NCBI GenBank assembly: GCA_963745765.1
Contig: CAVUYQ010000021.1
Span: 1-64,000, forward strand
Length of the DNA: 64,000 nt
Direction of reading: 5' to 3'
From: Ww85 sp963745765
GTDB lineage: Bacteria; Desulfobacterota; Desulfobulbia; Desulfobulbales; Desulfocapsaceae
Below, in pieces: positions 9,999 through 19,971 of the stretch (positions are counted from its first letter, which is position 1; each line of letters starts with the position of its first letter). The notes under the pieces were generated by a model. The model made no database searches. It was given only the letters and a program-made list of their open reading frames with translations, and had not been told where the DNA came from. The position numbers and the translations under genes were made by a program.

Positions 9999-12458
9999 TC
10001 ACGGCAGCGCGGTCGTCGAGCGGGCGGTCAGCGGCAGGAAGGTGCCGACGTTCTTCAGGCTGAGCGTGAAGTAATACTCGGTGTCGCGGCGGTTGGCGGT
10101 CTGGAAGTCGCGCATCTCCAGGCGCAGCGCGTAGCACTGCGAGTTGTAGCTCAGCACGTAGCTCTGCTGCTGCAGCAGCGACTGCTCGAGATCGTAATTG
10201 ACCTGCGCCTCGAGGCGCAGGCGGCGCGGCAGGACGTCGAAGCCGCTGAAGAAGCGCACCTGGTCCGAGCGCGTCTCGCCGGTCTCCGCGGCGTAGCGGG
10301 TGAACCAGGTGGTGCCGAGGTTGCCGCGGTCGAACTTCCAGGTGCCGGACAGCGAGGTCGACACCAGGTTGGAGAAGAAGGTGCTGTAGTCCACCTGCGC
10401 GGCGACGTTGGTGGCCAGCGACGGATTGAAGCGGAAGCGCGCCGACAGCGGCCCCTGCTGCGTCGTCTCGCCGGTCGAGGAGACCTGCAGCGGCTGCTTG
10501 TCGTCGAACGAGATCTCCTGGCCGATGTCGAACGAGGCGATCTCGCGCGCGCTCGCCGCCTCCCCGTCCTCGCCGTCGCTCGCCCTTGGCCAGCAGGCGG
10601 TTGACCAGCGACCAGCGGCCGCTCTTCGTCGAGCCGAGGCCGAAGCCGCTCGGCGGCGTTGCGCAGGTTGTCGACCTCGTCGAACAGCGGCACGTTGCCC
10701 TGCTCGTCGAAGTCGCCCAGCCAGGAGGCGGTGAAGCGCGGCTCGACGACGTGCTTGAACTTCGAGAAGCCGCCCGCCTCGGCGTCGAAGATGCGCGAGA
10801 AGGACGGCCCGACGATCTCCGCGCCCGCCACCGGCACGGCGCGCGTCAGGCTGGTGCCGCGGAAGCGCGTCGAGCGCTGTTCCGGCGGCAGCTGGCCGAA
10901 CTGGGTCGGGCTGTAGATCGAGTTCTCGTACCAGGTCAGGCGGCCGCCGGCGGAGAGCGACAGCGACAGCCACGGCACCGTGCGCAGCGGCACGGTGAGC
11001 TTGGGGAAGAGGTCGAGGCGCCCGTAGGCGTCGTTGTAGTCGCGCTGGCGGTCGAGCGCCAGGTAGGACAGCGACGACAGCACGTCGAGGTAGATCGGCG
11101 CATCGCCGAAGAGGCGCGTCGGGCGCAGCCGGTACTCGACCTCCGGCAGCTTGCTCTGGGTGATGACGCGCTCGGCGTTGGTGGCGGTGGCCGGCGCCAG
11201 GAACGTCTTCTGCTCGTTGAGCAGGACGTTCAGCGAGTGCGGCCCCCAGTCGCCGGAGACGAAGCCGTGGCTCTCCAGGGTGCGGATGGTGTTGCGGTCG
11301 AAGTCGCGCTCGAAGTCGCGGAAGAACTGGAAGTCCGAGAAGTCGTGGTACGACAGGACGCCGCGCAGGCCCCACGGCAGGTCCTCGGTGACGTGGTCCC
11401 AGTCGACCTTCCAGCGCCACTGATCGATCCCCTCCTCCTGGTCGGCGTTGGGGTCGCGCACCGCGTAGCCGACCGCGATGCCGCGCGTCCCCTCGCTCGG
11501 CCGGTAGCGCAGCTCGTTGCCGAGCCCGAGGTAGCCCTCGCTGTAGGTGTCGGCGTGGAAGGTGGTGTCCCAGCTCGGCCCCAGCACCTGGTAGTAGGCG
11601 AGGCCGAGCTCCGAGCCCTTGCGCTCCGAGTAGCCGATCTCCGGGATGAGCAGCCCCGAGGTGCGCTCCGTCTTCGCCGGCCACACGATGTAGGGCGTGT
11701 AGAGGACCGGCACCTTCTTGACCCGCATCGAGGCGTTCTTGATGCGCGCGTAGCCCTCGATCTCCACCCGTGCCCTGCCGAGGCGGAAGCTCCACGACGG
11801 GTTGTCGCCGGCGCAGGAGGTGAAGACGCCGTTCTCCACCGTGTAGACGTCGTCGGACAACCTTCTCCACCGTCTCGCCGCGGAAGTAGTAGTCCGGCTG
11901 CACGAAGGCGGTGGCCTCGTCGAAGGTGCCGGTCTTGGTGTCCAGGTTGAAGCGCGCCTCGCGGGCGGTGATGCGCCGCGGCCCCTGATCGAACATGACG
12001 TCGCCGGTGGCGGTGACGATGCGCGTCGCCAGGTCGATGCTCGATCGCGGTCGGCGGTGAGCTCGACGTCCTGGTACTGGAGCTCGACGCCGCCGCTGGC
12101 CACCGCGTAGTCCTCGCGCTGGAACTCGAGCGACTCGGCGCGGCCGCGCACCACACCGCCACCCTTCGCCTGCGGGCAGCGGCAGCTCGAAGCGCGGTCG
12201 CTCGGCGGCGGGGCGCTCGGCGGCGCGGCGGGCGCGGCGGCCTCGCCGTCCTGCGCCGTCCCGTCCTCGCCGTGCCGTCCTCTGCGCCGTTTCCTGCTGC
12301 GCTCCTCGTCCTGCTGCGCGGGTGCGCCGGTGTCGGCTCCTGTGCCGGCGCGGCGCCGGCCGGCGGCGGCAGCGGCAGGGCGAGCAGCAGGCCCTGGGCG
12401 AGGACCGGTCGTCACGGCCGGGCGGCGCGGCGAACGGCGCCAGGTGAGCGTCGCGCAT
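9999..12458 (-). CDS. lptD: LPS-assembly outer-membrane protein LptD
   Basis: Outer-membrane beta-barrel that inserts lipopolysaccharide. An OstA-like N-terminal part (RAESLEFQREDYAVASGGVE, then repeats of the D-x-x-x-x-x-G-x-V type) is followed by the LptD core: SWSFRLGRARVEIEGYARIKN, PVLYTPYIVWPAKTERTSGLLIPEIGYS, DVLSSLSYLALDRQ, PWLSLSLSAGGRLTWYE. The last part alternates short beta strands and ends in the hydrophobic T-L-S-L-K-N-V-G-T-F. The long stretch 10,600-11,850 is free of frameshifts; shifts occur near 10,580-10,640, 11,860, 12,040 and 12,200. The N-terminus (probable signal peptide with L-L-L-A-L-P-L-P-P-P) is blurred, so the start is approximate. Its presence shows the source was a diderm bacterium. 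Confidence 0.85.
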   Translation of the reverse strand: MRDAHLAPFAAPPGRDDRSSPRACCSPCRCRRRPAPRRHRSRHRRTRAAGRGAQQETAQRTARRGRDGAGRRGRRARRAAERPAAERPRFELPLPAGEGWRCGARPRRVARVPARGLRGGQRRRRAPVPGRRAHRRPRSSIDLATRIVTATGDVMFDQGPRRITAREARFNLDTKTGTFDEATAFVQPDYYFRGETVEKVVRRRLHGGERRLHLLRRRQPVVELPPRQGTGGDRGLRAHQERLDAGQEGAGPLHALHRVAGEDGAHLGAAHPGDRLLGAQGLGARPRLLPGAGAELGHHLPRRHLQRGLPRARQRAALPAERGDARHRGRLRGARPQRRPGGGDRSVALEGRLGPRHRGPAVGPARRPVVPRLLGLPVLPRLRARLRPQHHPHPGEPRLRLRRLGAALAERPAQRAEDVPGAGHRHQRRARHHPEQAAGGRVPAAPDAPLRRCADLPRRAVVAVLPGARPPARLQRRLRAPRPLPQAHRAAAHGAVAVAVALRRRPPDLVRELDLQPDPVRPAAAGTALDALPRHQPDARRAGGGRGDRRAVLLAHLRRRGGRLLEVQARRRAALHRLLAGRLRRAGQRAAVRRGRQPAQRRRAASASARRRAAAGRWSTACWPRASDGEDGEAASAREIASFDIGQEISFDDKQPLQVSSTGETTQQGPLSARFRFNPSLATNVAAQVDYSTFFSNLVSTSLSGTWKFDRGNLGTTWFTRYAAETGETRSDQVRFFSGFDVLPRRLRLEAQVNYDLEQSLLQQQSYVLSYNSQCYALRLEMRDFQTANRRDTEYYFTLSLKNVGTFLPLTARSTTALP

Positions 12459-12469
12459 CGCCGGCCGCT

Positions 12470-12959
<490 letters not shown>

Positions 12960-12985
<26 letters not shown>

Positions 12986-13095
12986 TTTCTTGCCGCGAAC
13001 TTGTCGCTTGTTTCTGTCATCCCGGGAGGCAGCTGGTCGTTTATCCATTTTCTCACTGAATTCAGCTCGGATGGAGGTCGGTCTTCTCCTTGCGC
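12960..13095. other. Composition breakpoint (probable assembly chimera)
   Basis: To the left the DNA is very GC-rich and codes (minus strand) for thiolase; to the right the DNA is moderate in GC and codes for a Desulfobacterota-like helicase. The thiolase reading can be followed up to about 12,980 and then stops making sense, while an A/T-richer stretch with many A-runs on the minus strand begins. No integrase, tRNA or direct repeat that would mark a genuine insertion is visible. I place the join within 12,975-12,990. Confidence 0.7.
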
Positions 13096-14218
13096 TCAGT
13101 CATGCGCGGCGACAGGGGGCCCGTTAATTGTCAGACTTGAACCGAGCGTTCGCTGCAGGGCCTTGATCATTTTCTGATCGTCGGGTGTGGCAAAGGTGAT
13201 TGCTTCACCGGTTTTGCAGGCCCGGCCGGTTCTACCGGTTCGGTGGGTATAGGTTTCGCTGTTCTCCGGCATGTCGAAGTTGATCACATGGGAAATGTTA
13301 GACACATCAATGCCGCGAGCGGCGATGTCGGTTGCCACAAGGATGTTGTAAGTCCCGCTTTTGAACCCATCAAGGGCCTGTTGCCGCTTCTGCTGTGACA
13401 TGTTGCCCTGAAGAGCGGCTGCTCTATGCCCGAATTTTTCCAGCTGCAGGGCCAGGCTTCTGGCCTTGTGCTTCGTTCTGGTAAAGACGAGGGCAGTGGT
13501 AATTTTTTTATCCTGCAGCAGGGATTTAAGCAGGACAATTTTCCCTTTCATGTCGACCCGGCACATGACGTGGGATATGGCTAGCAATCGACTTTTCATG
13601 ATCGACCTGCACCGTAACCGGATTGTTCAGTATGTCCTCGACGAGCGAGCGGATCTCTTTCGGCATGGTTGCGGAAAAAACCAGGTTCTGTCGCTGTTTC
13701 GGCAGATTGCCTATGATACGCCGGATATCAGGCAGAAAGCCCTGGTCGAACATGTGGTCGGCCTCATCAAGGACGAGCGTCTCCACAGAGGAAAGGTTAA
13801 CCGCCCGGTCGTTGACCAGGTCGAGCAGGCGACCGGGACAGGCGACAACAATCTCCACACCTCTTTTGATTTTGTTGATCTGGGCCTGTTTGCTGACACC
13901 GCCGTAGACGACAACGCTGCGAATGTTTGTGCCTCTTGACAGCTTGCCGATGTAGCTGTGGGTTTGTTCGGCCAGTTCCCGGGTGGGGGAAATAATCAGG
14001 GCGCGTACCCTGTTTTTGGGACCGGAACAGAGACGCTGCAGGATCGGCAGCACGAATGCCGCTGTTTTGCCGGTACCGGTCTGGGCCAGCCCCATCAGGT
14101 CACGCCCCTGTAATACCGGTACGATGGCCTGCTCCTGGATAGGGGTCGGCGAAACGTACCCGCAACTTTCAATGGCGGTCTGAATCCGGTCATGAAACTG
14201 AAAATTTTTGAAACTCAT
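13096..14218 (-). CDS. DEAD-box ATP-dependent RNA helicase, one frameshift
   Basis: RhlE/DeaD-type helicase of about 374 residues. Motifs in order: FxxFQFHDRI with a Q-motif (PTPIQEQAI), AQTGTGKT (Walker A), PTRELAEQ, GGVSKQAQ, CPGRLLDL, VLDEADHMFD, VFSATMP, then after the shift ALVFTRTKHKARSL, GNMSQQKRQQAL, LVATDIAARGIDV and HRTGRTGRA. The frame changes near 13,560-13,590, between HEKS and ISHVMCRV. Start ATG 14218 follows AAGGAG. It likely unwinds structured RNA during cold or ribosome assembly. It lacks the long basic C-terminal tail of some relatives. Confidence 0.88.
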
Positions 14219-14440
14219 TAAAACTCCTTTAGAGTGATATATGAACACAGGATTGCCATATTATCTTACCAATCCATGGTTCTGCACAGCATGGTAGCTG
14301 CAAATAGTTAATTAAATTGAAATGATAGTAAGTGGTATAATTTCTTAGGATTACGACTTGGTGATCACGAAAGACGAGTAGTTCCGGGAATCATTCAGTG
14401 GTTTTCCAACCGATAACAGTATGACGAATTGTAAACGGTC

Positions 14441-14716
14441 TCAGTTTGCCCGGTTCTGTCGAGGCATTCTGCATGGAAGCCGGTCTGTTTCTCTGACCAC
14501 CAGCTTGTGCGTGGCAAGACCGCTGCCGTGTAACATCTTTATTGCGTTTTCACCATCTTTTGTTCGCTGCATTTCAATATATGCGAAACACTTTGATTGC
14601 CTGGTATAGAGGTCAGTCACGATGAGAACCGTATCGACAATGCCATGCAGGGAGAAGAGCTTATTTAGCTCCTTTTCTGTTGTGGCATAGGCAAAGTTTC
14701 CGACATATAGCTCCAT
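14441..14716 (-). CDS. RRM-type RNA-binding protein
   Basis: 91 residues with one RNA-recognition motif: MELYVGNFAYATTEKEL carries RNP2 (LYVGNF) and KCFAYIEMQ carries RNP1 (usually K-G-F-A-F-V-E-M). The start at 14716 is chosen because GGAGA precedes it and the domain begins there. Similar small RRM proteins in Desulfobacterota and cyanobacteria respond to cold. Its closeness to the DEAD helicase, with no gene in between, supports a shared RNA-handling role. The RNP1 glycine is replaced by Cys (KCFAYIEM). Confidence 0.8.
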   Translation of the reverse strand: MELYVGNFAYATTEKELNKLFSLHGIVDTVLIVTDLYTRQSKCFAYIEMQRTKDGENAIKMLHGSGLATHKLVVRETDRLPCRMPRQNRAN

Positions 14717-15804
14717 CTGATCTCCAAATCTGGGCAATCTGCAAAAAACTTCTACGATGGCAAACGGTGCGGGAAATGAACAACGCTGACAGGAAACGTG
14801 AAGGAATGTGCTTCTGCATTAATAATTTCAAACTGCGGTAATTATAATCTTTCCCATTGATTATGCAAGAAGAAAAATGAAACCCCCTGGCCATCTGGTG
14901 GTGGGCAATGGTCGTATAACTATGACAGCTATTGGTCTGGAAGATAAATTGCAAATGTCTTTTGCTGTTGCTCACGAGCTCATTTTTCTGCAGATGAACA
15001 AATTAATCCACTCGAGTAAGTCATTCCTGCATCAATTAACGGAGAGAATGCCAGCTTCCGAAAATTCTTTATGATTGCCGCCATGAACCCCGGAAGAAGT
15101 GCTCACGGCGACAGAATTTGCGGCATGTCCTGACCTCAGGGGAAGACCGCTCGCCTGGGTCCCTGAGGGGGAGAGGTATACGTCAGGGATTGGGCAACCA
15201 GGCGTGTTCATGTCTATGGAGACAAATGGAAACTTGCACCAGAGGGGTATGAGATGATTGTTTTTCCGTTCTGGAAACAGTTTTTCACGTTTAACTTATC
15301 GCTGCCTGCGCCTTCGATTGCCATGGTTGAGGAAGCAGACGGAATTGCATGCATAGCGCCGCCTGGATACTAATGAAAATGACCTGAACTGCCCTGGTGG
15401 AGGAATTCCCGCTACCCCTCGGTTCTCTTCTTTGCTGAATAATCCTCAACACTGTGAACAGGCCTTCCCCCGCCATCGAGTGAACAGGTTGCGTATACGG
15501 CAATTGTCGCCTTTTCCCGGGAGTCCTTGCCGGATTATTCGCTTTTGTCTGCTTTCGGGAAAACAAAAATAAATCTGGCGATGATTCCGGTAAAAACATT
15601 TAAATACGGATTGTTAGGATAACTCCAGAGTCAGGAGATCAGGTGGCACCGGCAGGACCTGGCTTTACTTAACCTTTGGGCGATCTTAGATTGTTCCAAA
15701 TTAAAGTCGATCCCTTTTGTTCCGGGAGCCGTTGTTTGTCCTGCTGTTTATGGCGTACGAAAGCAATAATTGTTACTTATCATACGGGGAGCTGACAGGC
15801 TGGA
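14717..15804. other. Gene-free stretch
   Basis: About 1.1 kb between the RRM gene (leftward) and the hemolysin III gene (rightward). Short frames exist on both strands, but none has a recognisable domain or a good ribosome-binding site. It presumably contains the divergent promoters. I see no tRNA, repeat or CRISPR structure. Confidence 0.5.
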
Positions 15805-16422
15805 ATGTATAGAGGCGAACGCTTTAACAGTATAACCCATCTGCTTGGCGCGGTGTTTGCTTTGGCAGCCCTGGTTCTGCTCGTTGTACAGACCTCGCGC
15901 CAGGGAGATCCGTGGAAGATAGTGAGCTGCACTATTTATGGAACTTCCCTACTCCTGCTCTATACTTCTTCCGCGCTTTATCACAGTTTTCAAGGCAGAT
16001 CGAAGAAGGTCTTTCGTACCTTTGATCATCTTTCCATCTATATCCTGATCGCCGGTACCTATACACCGCTGACACTGGTGACCCTGCGCGGTGGCTGGGG
16101 CTGGTCCCTCTTCGGTGTTGTCTGGGGGCTCGCTCTTACGGGTATTGGACTGGAGTCATTTTCGAAAGAAAGAAAAAACCTGCTCACCATGATCATCTAT
16201 GTCCTGATGGGCTGGCTGATACTGATAGCGCTCAAACCCTTGATACATCTGTTGCCTGCCGTGGGTTTTATCTGGCTTGTGCTGGGCGGTCTGCTCTATA
16301 CGGTCGGCATCGTTTTTTATATCTTTGATGAGAAGGTCCGCCACTTTCACGGTATCTGGCATTTATTCGTCCTCTCGGGCAGTCTCTGCCACTTTCTCAC
16401 CATATTTTTCTATGTCATCTGA
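15805..16422 (+). CDS. Hemolysin III / TrhA (PAQR) family membrane protein
   Basis: 205 residues with seven hydrophobic segments. Family motifs are present: THLLGAVFAL near the N-terminus, SSALYHSFQ, FDHLSIYILIAGTYTP, and HGIWHLFV at the end; the conserved His and Asp residues form the metal site of the PAQR superfamily. Bacterial members (TrhA, YqfA) influence membrane lipid homeostasis; a direct haemolytic role is not established for most. Start ATG 15805; a GGGGAGC stretch lies a little farther upstream than usual. It stands alone. Confidence 0.9.
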   Translation: MYRGERFNSITHLLGAVFALAALVLLVVQTSRQGDPWKIVSCTIYGTSLLLLYTSSALYHSFQGRSKKVFRTFDHLSIYILIAGTYTPLTLVTLRGGWGWSLFGVVWGLALTGIGLESFSKERKNLLTMIIYVLMGWLILIALKPLIHLLPAVGFIWLVLGGLLYTVGIVFYIFDEKVRHFHGIWHLFVLSGSLCHFLTIFFYVI

Positions 16423-16795
16423 ATATGACTTGCTCACACTTTCGGAGGGTGATTCCTGGAGTAGGTGTAAGCCTTTTGTTCATCATCGCCTGCCTGCGCC
16501 GACTGCGAAAGCAGGTTGAAGCCTTCTGCAATAGATCGACCATGAAGGTTGTTTCACTCAGGACTGGACGTGAGCCGGAAGAGTGCTTGGGACAGCAGAA
16601 CCAGTAAGATACCCGTGTGAAGAAAGCAGTTGTTCTAAAGAGATTTTTCGAATAGTCTCGGACGGAATTGAAAGCATGAAGCAACGCTCCGGACCCGGCA
16701 TGCTGCGATGGATGAAGTCGGTGGCGACACCGTTGCTATCTGGAAAATAAATGAGAGTTTTCCCTCAAGAAAAAGTTTAGGAATCACTAGGAGTA
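16423..16795. other. Gene-free stretch
   Basis: About 370 nt between the hemolysin III gene and the aspartokinase. No convincing reading frame or RNA structure is seen. It may hold the promoter of the aspartokinase; I do not see a lysine riboswitch. Confidence 0.4.
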
Positions 16796-18181
16796 ATGGA
16801 AAAGCACAAATTACGCGTTGAGAAAATTGGCGGGACGTCAATGATTCGTTTTCCCGAGATCATTGATAATATCATTCTGTACAATAAAGACGATGTTTAT
16901 GGCCGCATTTATGTGGTTTCCGCCTATGCGGGGGTAACCAACGAGTTCCTGGAACATAAGAAAACCGGGCAGCCGGGGATATACAAACTGTTTGAAGAGC
17001 AGGAAAACTATCCGCCGAAAATGCTTGCCTTGCGGGACCATCTGTGCAAACTCAACGAAACGATGGTAGGGGTCGGCCTTGATCTTGAGCTGGCTAATGA
17101 CTTTATTAGTGATCGTATTGATCTTGCTATCAATATCTTGAGGAGCATGGACAATGTCCTCGCTTCCGGTTACGTCACCCGAAATGAACTTTTACTGGCC
17201 GCCCGGGAACTGCTTGCCTCGCTGGGTGAGATGCAGAGCGCTTTCAATTCGGCAAATATTCTACAGAATCAAGGCTATGACGCCACCTTTATTGATCTGA
17301 GCGGTTGGGAAGATGGGCGCCAGATGACCATTGATAAGCGAATTAAAGAGAGTTTTGCTGATATTGATCCATTTTCGACCATCTGCTTTGCCACGGGATA
17401 TACCAAGGGTACAGAAGGCATCATGCGGGAATTCGATCGCGGCTATTCGGAGGTAACCTTCTCAAAAGTCGCGGTTCTGCTTGAGGCTTCCGAGGCTATC
17501 ATTCACAAGGAGTACCATCTTTGTTCCGGCGACCCGCTTACCATCGGGGAGCATCTCGCCCACCCCGTCTGCAACACTAATTATGATGTTGCCGATCAAC
17601 TTGCCGATGTCGGCATGGAGGCGATCCACCCGAAAGCAGCCAAACCTCTGGAAATTCATTCGATACCGATACGGGTGAAAAACGCCTTTGATCCCGGTCA
17701 CCCCGGTACATTGATAACCAAGGATTTTGTGGCGCCCCAGTCGAAGGTGGAGATCGTCACCGGCTCAAACAAGGTTATCTGCCTTGAAATTCACGATACC
17801 CGAATGGTCGGCGAGGTTGGATTTGACTTGAAAATCATGAATATCATTGCCCGCCACAAGGTTTCCTATATCAGCAAGATGACCAACGCCAATACCATTG
17901 ACCTGATTGTCGTGGAGCGGGATTGTCCTCAGGCCCTTATCAATGAACTCAAGAGTACCTTTGAACTCATAGGCACGCGTAAAGTGGCAATTATCTGTGC
18001 CATCGGCTCCAATATAGGTCAACCGGGAATCATGGCGAGAGCGGCCCAGGCTCTCGCGAAAGAAAACATCAATATCCTCGGCGTGTCCCAGACCACCCGT
18101 CAGACCAACATGCAGTTTATTGTCGAGCGCGATGGGTTCGCCAACGCCCAGCGTGTCCTCCACGCTGCTCTTTGCATGTGA
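16796..18181 (+). CDS. Aspartate kinase, ectoine-associated (Ask_Ect) type
   Basis: Phosphorylates aspartate, the first step to aspartyl-semialdehyde. The 461-residue protein begins VEKIGGTSM and then shows VVSAYAGVTN, LEHKKTGQPG, REL(L)ASLGEMQSAFNS, FATGYTKGTEG and F-D-R-G-Y-S-E-V-T-F, IIHKEYHL, TNYDVADQL, MEAIHPKAAK and GTLI, and it ends in a C-terminal ACT-domain region (CAIGSNIGQPGIMARAAQAL). This pattern matches, from memory, the distinct Ask_Ect branch linked to ectoine synthesis rather than the usual LysC. No ectA, ectB or ectC gene is present in this window. A hairpin follows the stop. Confidence 0.82.
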   Translation: MEKHKLRVEKIGGTSMIRFPEIIDNIILYNKDDVYGRIYVVSAYAGVTNEFLEHKKTGQPGIYKLFEEQENYPPKMLALRDHLCKLNETMVGVGLDLELANDFISDRIDLAINILRSMDNVLASGYVTRNELLLAARELLASLGEMQSAFNSANILQNQGYDATFIDLSGWEDGRQMTIDKRIKESFADIDPFSTICFATGYTKGTEGIMREFDRGYSEVTFSKVAVLLEASEAIIHKEYHLCSGDPLTIGEHLAHPVCNTNYDVADQLADVGMEAIHPKAAKPLEIHSIPIRVKNAFDPGHPGTLITKDFVAPQSKVEIVTGSNKVICLEIHDTRMVGEVGFDLKIMNIIARHKVSYISKMTNANTIDLIVVERDCPQALINELKSTFELIGTRKVAIICAIGSNIGQPGIMARAAQALAKENINILGVSQTTRQTNMQFIVERDGFANAQRVLHAALCM

Positions 18182-18203
18182 AATTTCCGGCTTGATAATC
18201 TGA

Positions 18204-18235
18204 GCATGGCCGGTGACGATTGACGCCGGCCATCG
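18204..18235 (+). terminator. Hairpin after the aspartokinase gene
   Basis: Perfect 8-bp stem ATGGCCGG/CCGGCCAT (18206-18213 with 18226-18233) 25 nt after the stop codon. There is no U-tract behind it, so it may be a processing or weak termination signal rather than a classical terminator. Confidence 0.35.
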
Positions 18236-18283
18236 AAACGTCGAACGGATTACCCCTGGTAAAAACATTTAGGCTACTACCCA

Positions 18284-18760
18284 TTATTCATTCAAGACGT
18301 TTTGCCAATGCTCCTGCGCCTTTTTGGTTAATTCTTCTTCTGTTTCGGAAGCAGTAAGATCATTCCACTCGTCAAGCGTGTTGGTAAAAAACGAGTTGTA
18401 GAAGAGCAGGGTCCTCCCTCCTACGATTTTGAAATTCTCGGGGTCGACTTCGACCTTTTCTCCCTCCAGCATTGCCCAGGCGCACCAGCCGCCGTAGGCT
18501 GGAATATAGGCGTCGGGATTGCTCAGGAACAGCTCTCTGTTCGCGGGACTGCTGAAAAAATAGGTGATCCCGTCCCGGGTGACGGCATAGTCTTCCAGTC
18601 CTTTCTTCGGACTGCCTTGATGATAGCTTAACGGGTCGTAACCCGCCAGCGCCAGACCGGATTTGTCGACGTTCTGGTGCGACGGGGCCGCGGCAGAGAG
18701 GGTGGCTGAGAGAAGCAGGGTGAGCAGGAAGCCAAGGGAAAAGAGAGTAACGGGTTTCAT
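18284..18760 (-). CDS. Exported YHS-domain protein
   Basis: Starts with a hydrophobic signal peptide (KPVTLFSLGFLLTLLLSATL, cleavage near SAAA) followed by a YHS domain (GLALAGYDPLSYHQGSPKKG, then YFFSSPANRELFLSNPDAYIP and YGGWCAWAM). YHS domains bind metals; exported versions are widespread and uncharacterised. The start is uncertain: ATG 18760 is chosen, but ATG 18772 or a GTG at 18817 would add 4-19 residues. About 158 residues. The C-terminal tail (EEELTKKAQEHWQNVLNE) is helical. It is a monocistronic gene as far as can be seen. Confidence 0.8.
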   Translation of the reverse strand: MKPVTLFSLGFLLTLLLSATLSAAAPSHQNVDKSGLALAGYDPLSYHQGSPKKGLEDYAVTRDGITYFFSSPANRELFLSNPDAYIPAYGGWCAWAMLEGEKVEVDPENFKIVGGRTLLFYNSFFTNTLDEWNDLTASETEEELTKKAQEHWQNVLNE

Positions 18761-19279
18761 TGAGTTCACCATATGAGCCGATACAGCCTGCTCTTCCATG
18801 TCGCTTTTGCGATTCACTTACCCGACCAGTATGTTGAATCACAAGTCTCCTTGATCAGCAGACTGTCTAGGCTACCTTGAAAAATTGTCTTTTTGCCCCA
18901 ACTCCGCGTTGCGTGCGAATATTTTATCTTCGGAAAATCAGATTTAAGCACCCCAAGGGCACTTCTTTCGGGCGCCTATCGGAAAAATTTTCACGCGCAC
19001 CTTGATTTTGAACCAAAATCCTAATTTTGCAAGGTACCCTCAATTATTGAAGTATTAGGGGCAGGCAGCAAATCAGATGCGCCTTGATTTATAGATTGTC
19101 ATGCAGCGAATTTTATTGCCGGGATCCTGTTGAAAATGAATCCAGCAGATGAAATCTTTCCGGAAGATTGACAGCGACCATCGGGCTCTTAAGGTGAAGG
19201 AAGACGTTTATGGCGCCACAGATGCGTATCCTGCATTTAAAGCAAAAAAAATGGATTAATTATCAAGTGGAGGAAGAGC
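18761..19279. other. Intergenic region between divergent genes
   Basis: About 520 nt holding repeat copy 1 at 18869-19040. Outside it I see only A/T-rich probable promoter DNA and no gene. Confidence 0.4.
18869..19040. repeat. Dispersed palindromic-ended element, copy 1 (longest)
   Basis: Left end AGGCTACCTTGAAAAATT and right end TTTTGCAAGGTACCCT are inverted copies of each other (consensus AGGSYACCTTGAATAATT). Internally it shares GTCTTTTTGCCCCA, CGCGTTGCG and ATATTTTATCTTCGGAA with the other copies but has a diverged and longer right half. It lies between the divergent YHS and peroxiredoxin genes. Confidence 0.7.
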
Positions 19280-19924
19280 ATGTCACTTTCCGAGAAACTC
19301 AATGAGATTCGACAGGGAGCAAAGCAAAGAATACCCGAGGAACTGCGGGCCATAATGGCACGAGGAATCAAGGAACTCAGGGCGTCAGGCATCCTTGAGC
19401 TGGTGCTTAAACAAGGGGATACCCTGCCGTCTTTTTCGTTACCGAACCAGGATGGCGATCTGGTTTCATCCAGGGATCTCCTGCAACGAGGCCCCCTGGT
19501 CATGACCTTTTATCGAGGTGTCTGGTGACCTTACTGCAATGCAGAGCTGGAGGCTCTGCAGAAGATTGTTCCGGAAATCGAGAAATACGGAGCAACGCTG
19601 GTGGCCTTTTGTCCGCAACGTCCCGAATTTTTGAAACAGATGCGCGAGAAACATGGCCTGAGCATGGATGTCCTTCGTGATCAGGGGAATGGCTATGCAC
19701 AGGAACTGGGACTGCGCTACGTCCTCCCCGATTACCTGCGGGAAGTCTATTTGAAATTTCCGCTCGATCTGCCCCGTCTGAATGGAGAGCCCTCCTGGTC
19801 GCTGGCCATGCCGGCACGCTATGTTGTCAAGCATACCGGGGTGATAGCCGCTGCCGATTATGCTGTAGACTATACGAACAGACCGGAGCCGGAGAAAACA
19901 CTGGAGGATCTGGAGAGGATTTGA
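19280..19924 (+). CDS. Selenoprotein: peroxiredoxin-like thioredoxin-fold protein
   Basis: 214 residues read through an in-frame UGA at codon 83 (19526-19528). The sequence around it is YRGVW-Sec-PYCNAEL, the Trx-fold motif normally written W-C-P-Y-C of the AhpC/TSA-like Prx family, so the UGA replaces the peroxidatic Cys. The frame is the same before and after the UGA, homology continues without interruption (PEIEKYGATLVAFCPQ, DYLREVYLKFPLDL, AMPARYVV) and a SECIS-like hairpin follows. Start ATG 19280 behind GGAGG. The protein has no signal peptide and should reduce peroxides in the cytoplasm, with the UxxC pair as redox centre. Sec forms of this family are known from Deltaproteobacteria. 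Confidence 0.88.
19540..19560 (+). promoter_or_regulatory. Bacterial SECIS-like hairpin of the peroxiredoxin-like gene
   Basis: Perfect 7-bp stem TGCAGAG/CTCTGCA with loop CTGGAGG, starting 11 nt after the UGA. The loop contains the GG expected for SelB binding and the distance is in the normal range. Confidence 0.85.
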
Positions 19925-19971
19925 AACGGCTCCGGCCCTTGAACCCGGGGAGATAAAAAAATTGAAGGATC

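Noticed and set aside
10586..11950. A 454-codon open frame on the plus strand
   Set aside because: It is the antisense of lptD; no domain is recognisable and LptD homology is continuous on the other strand.
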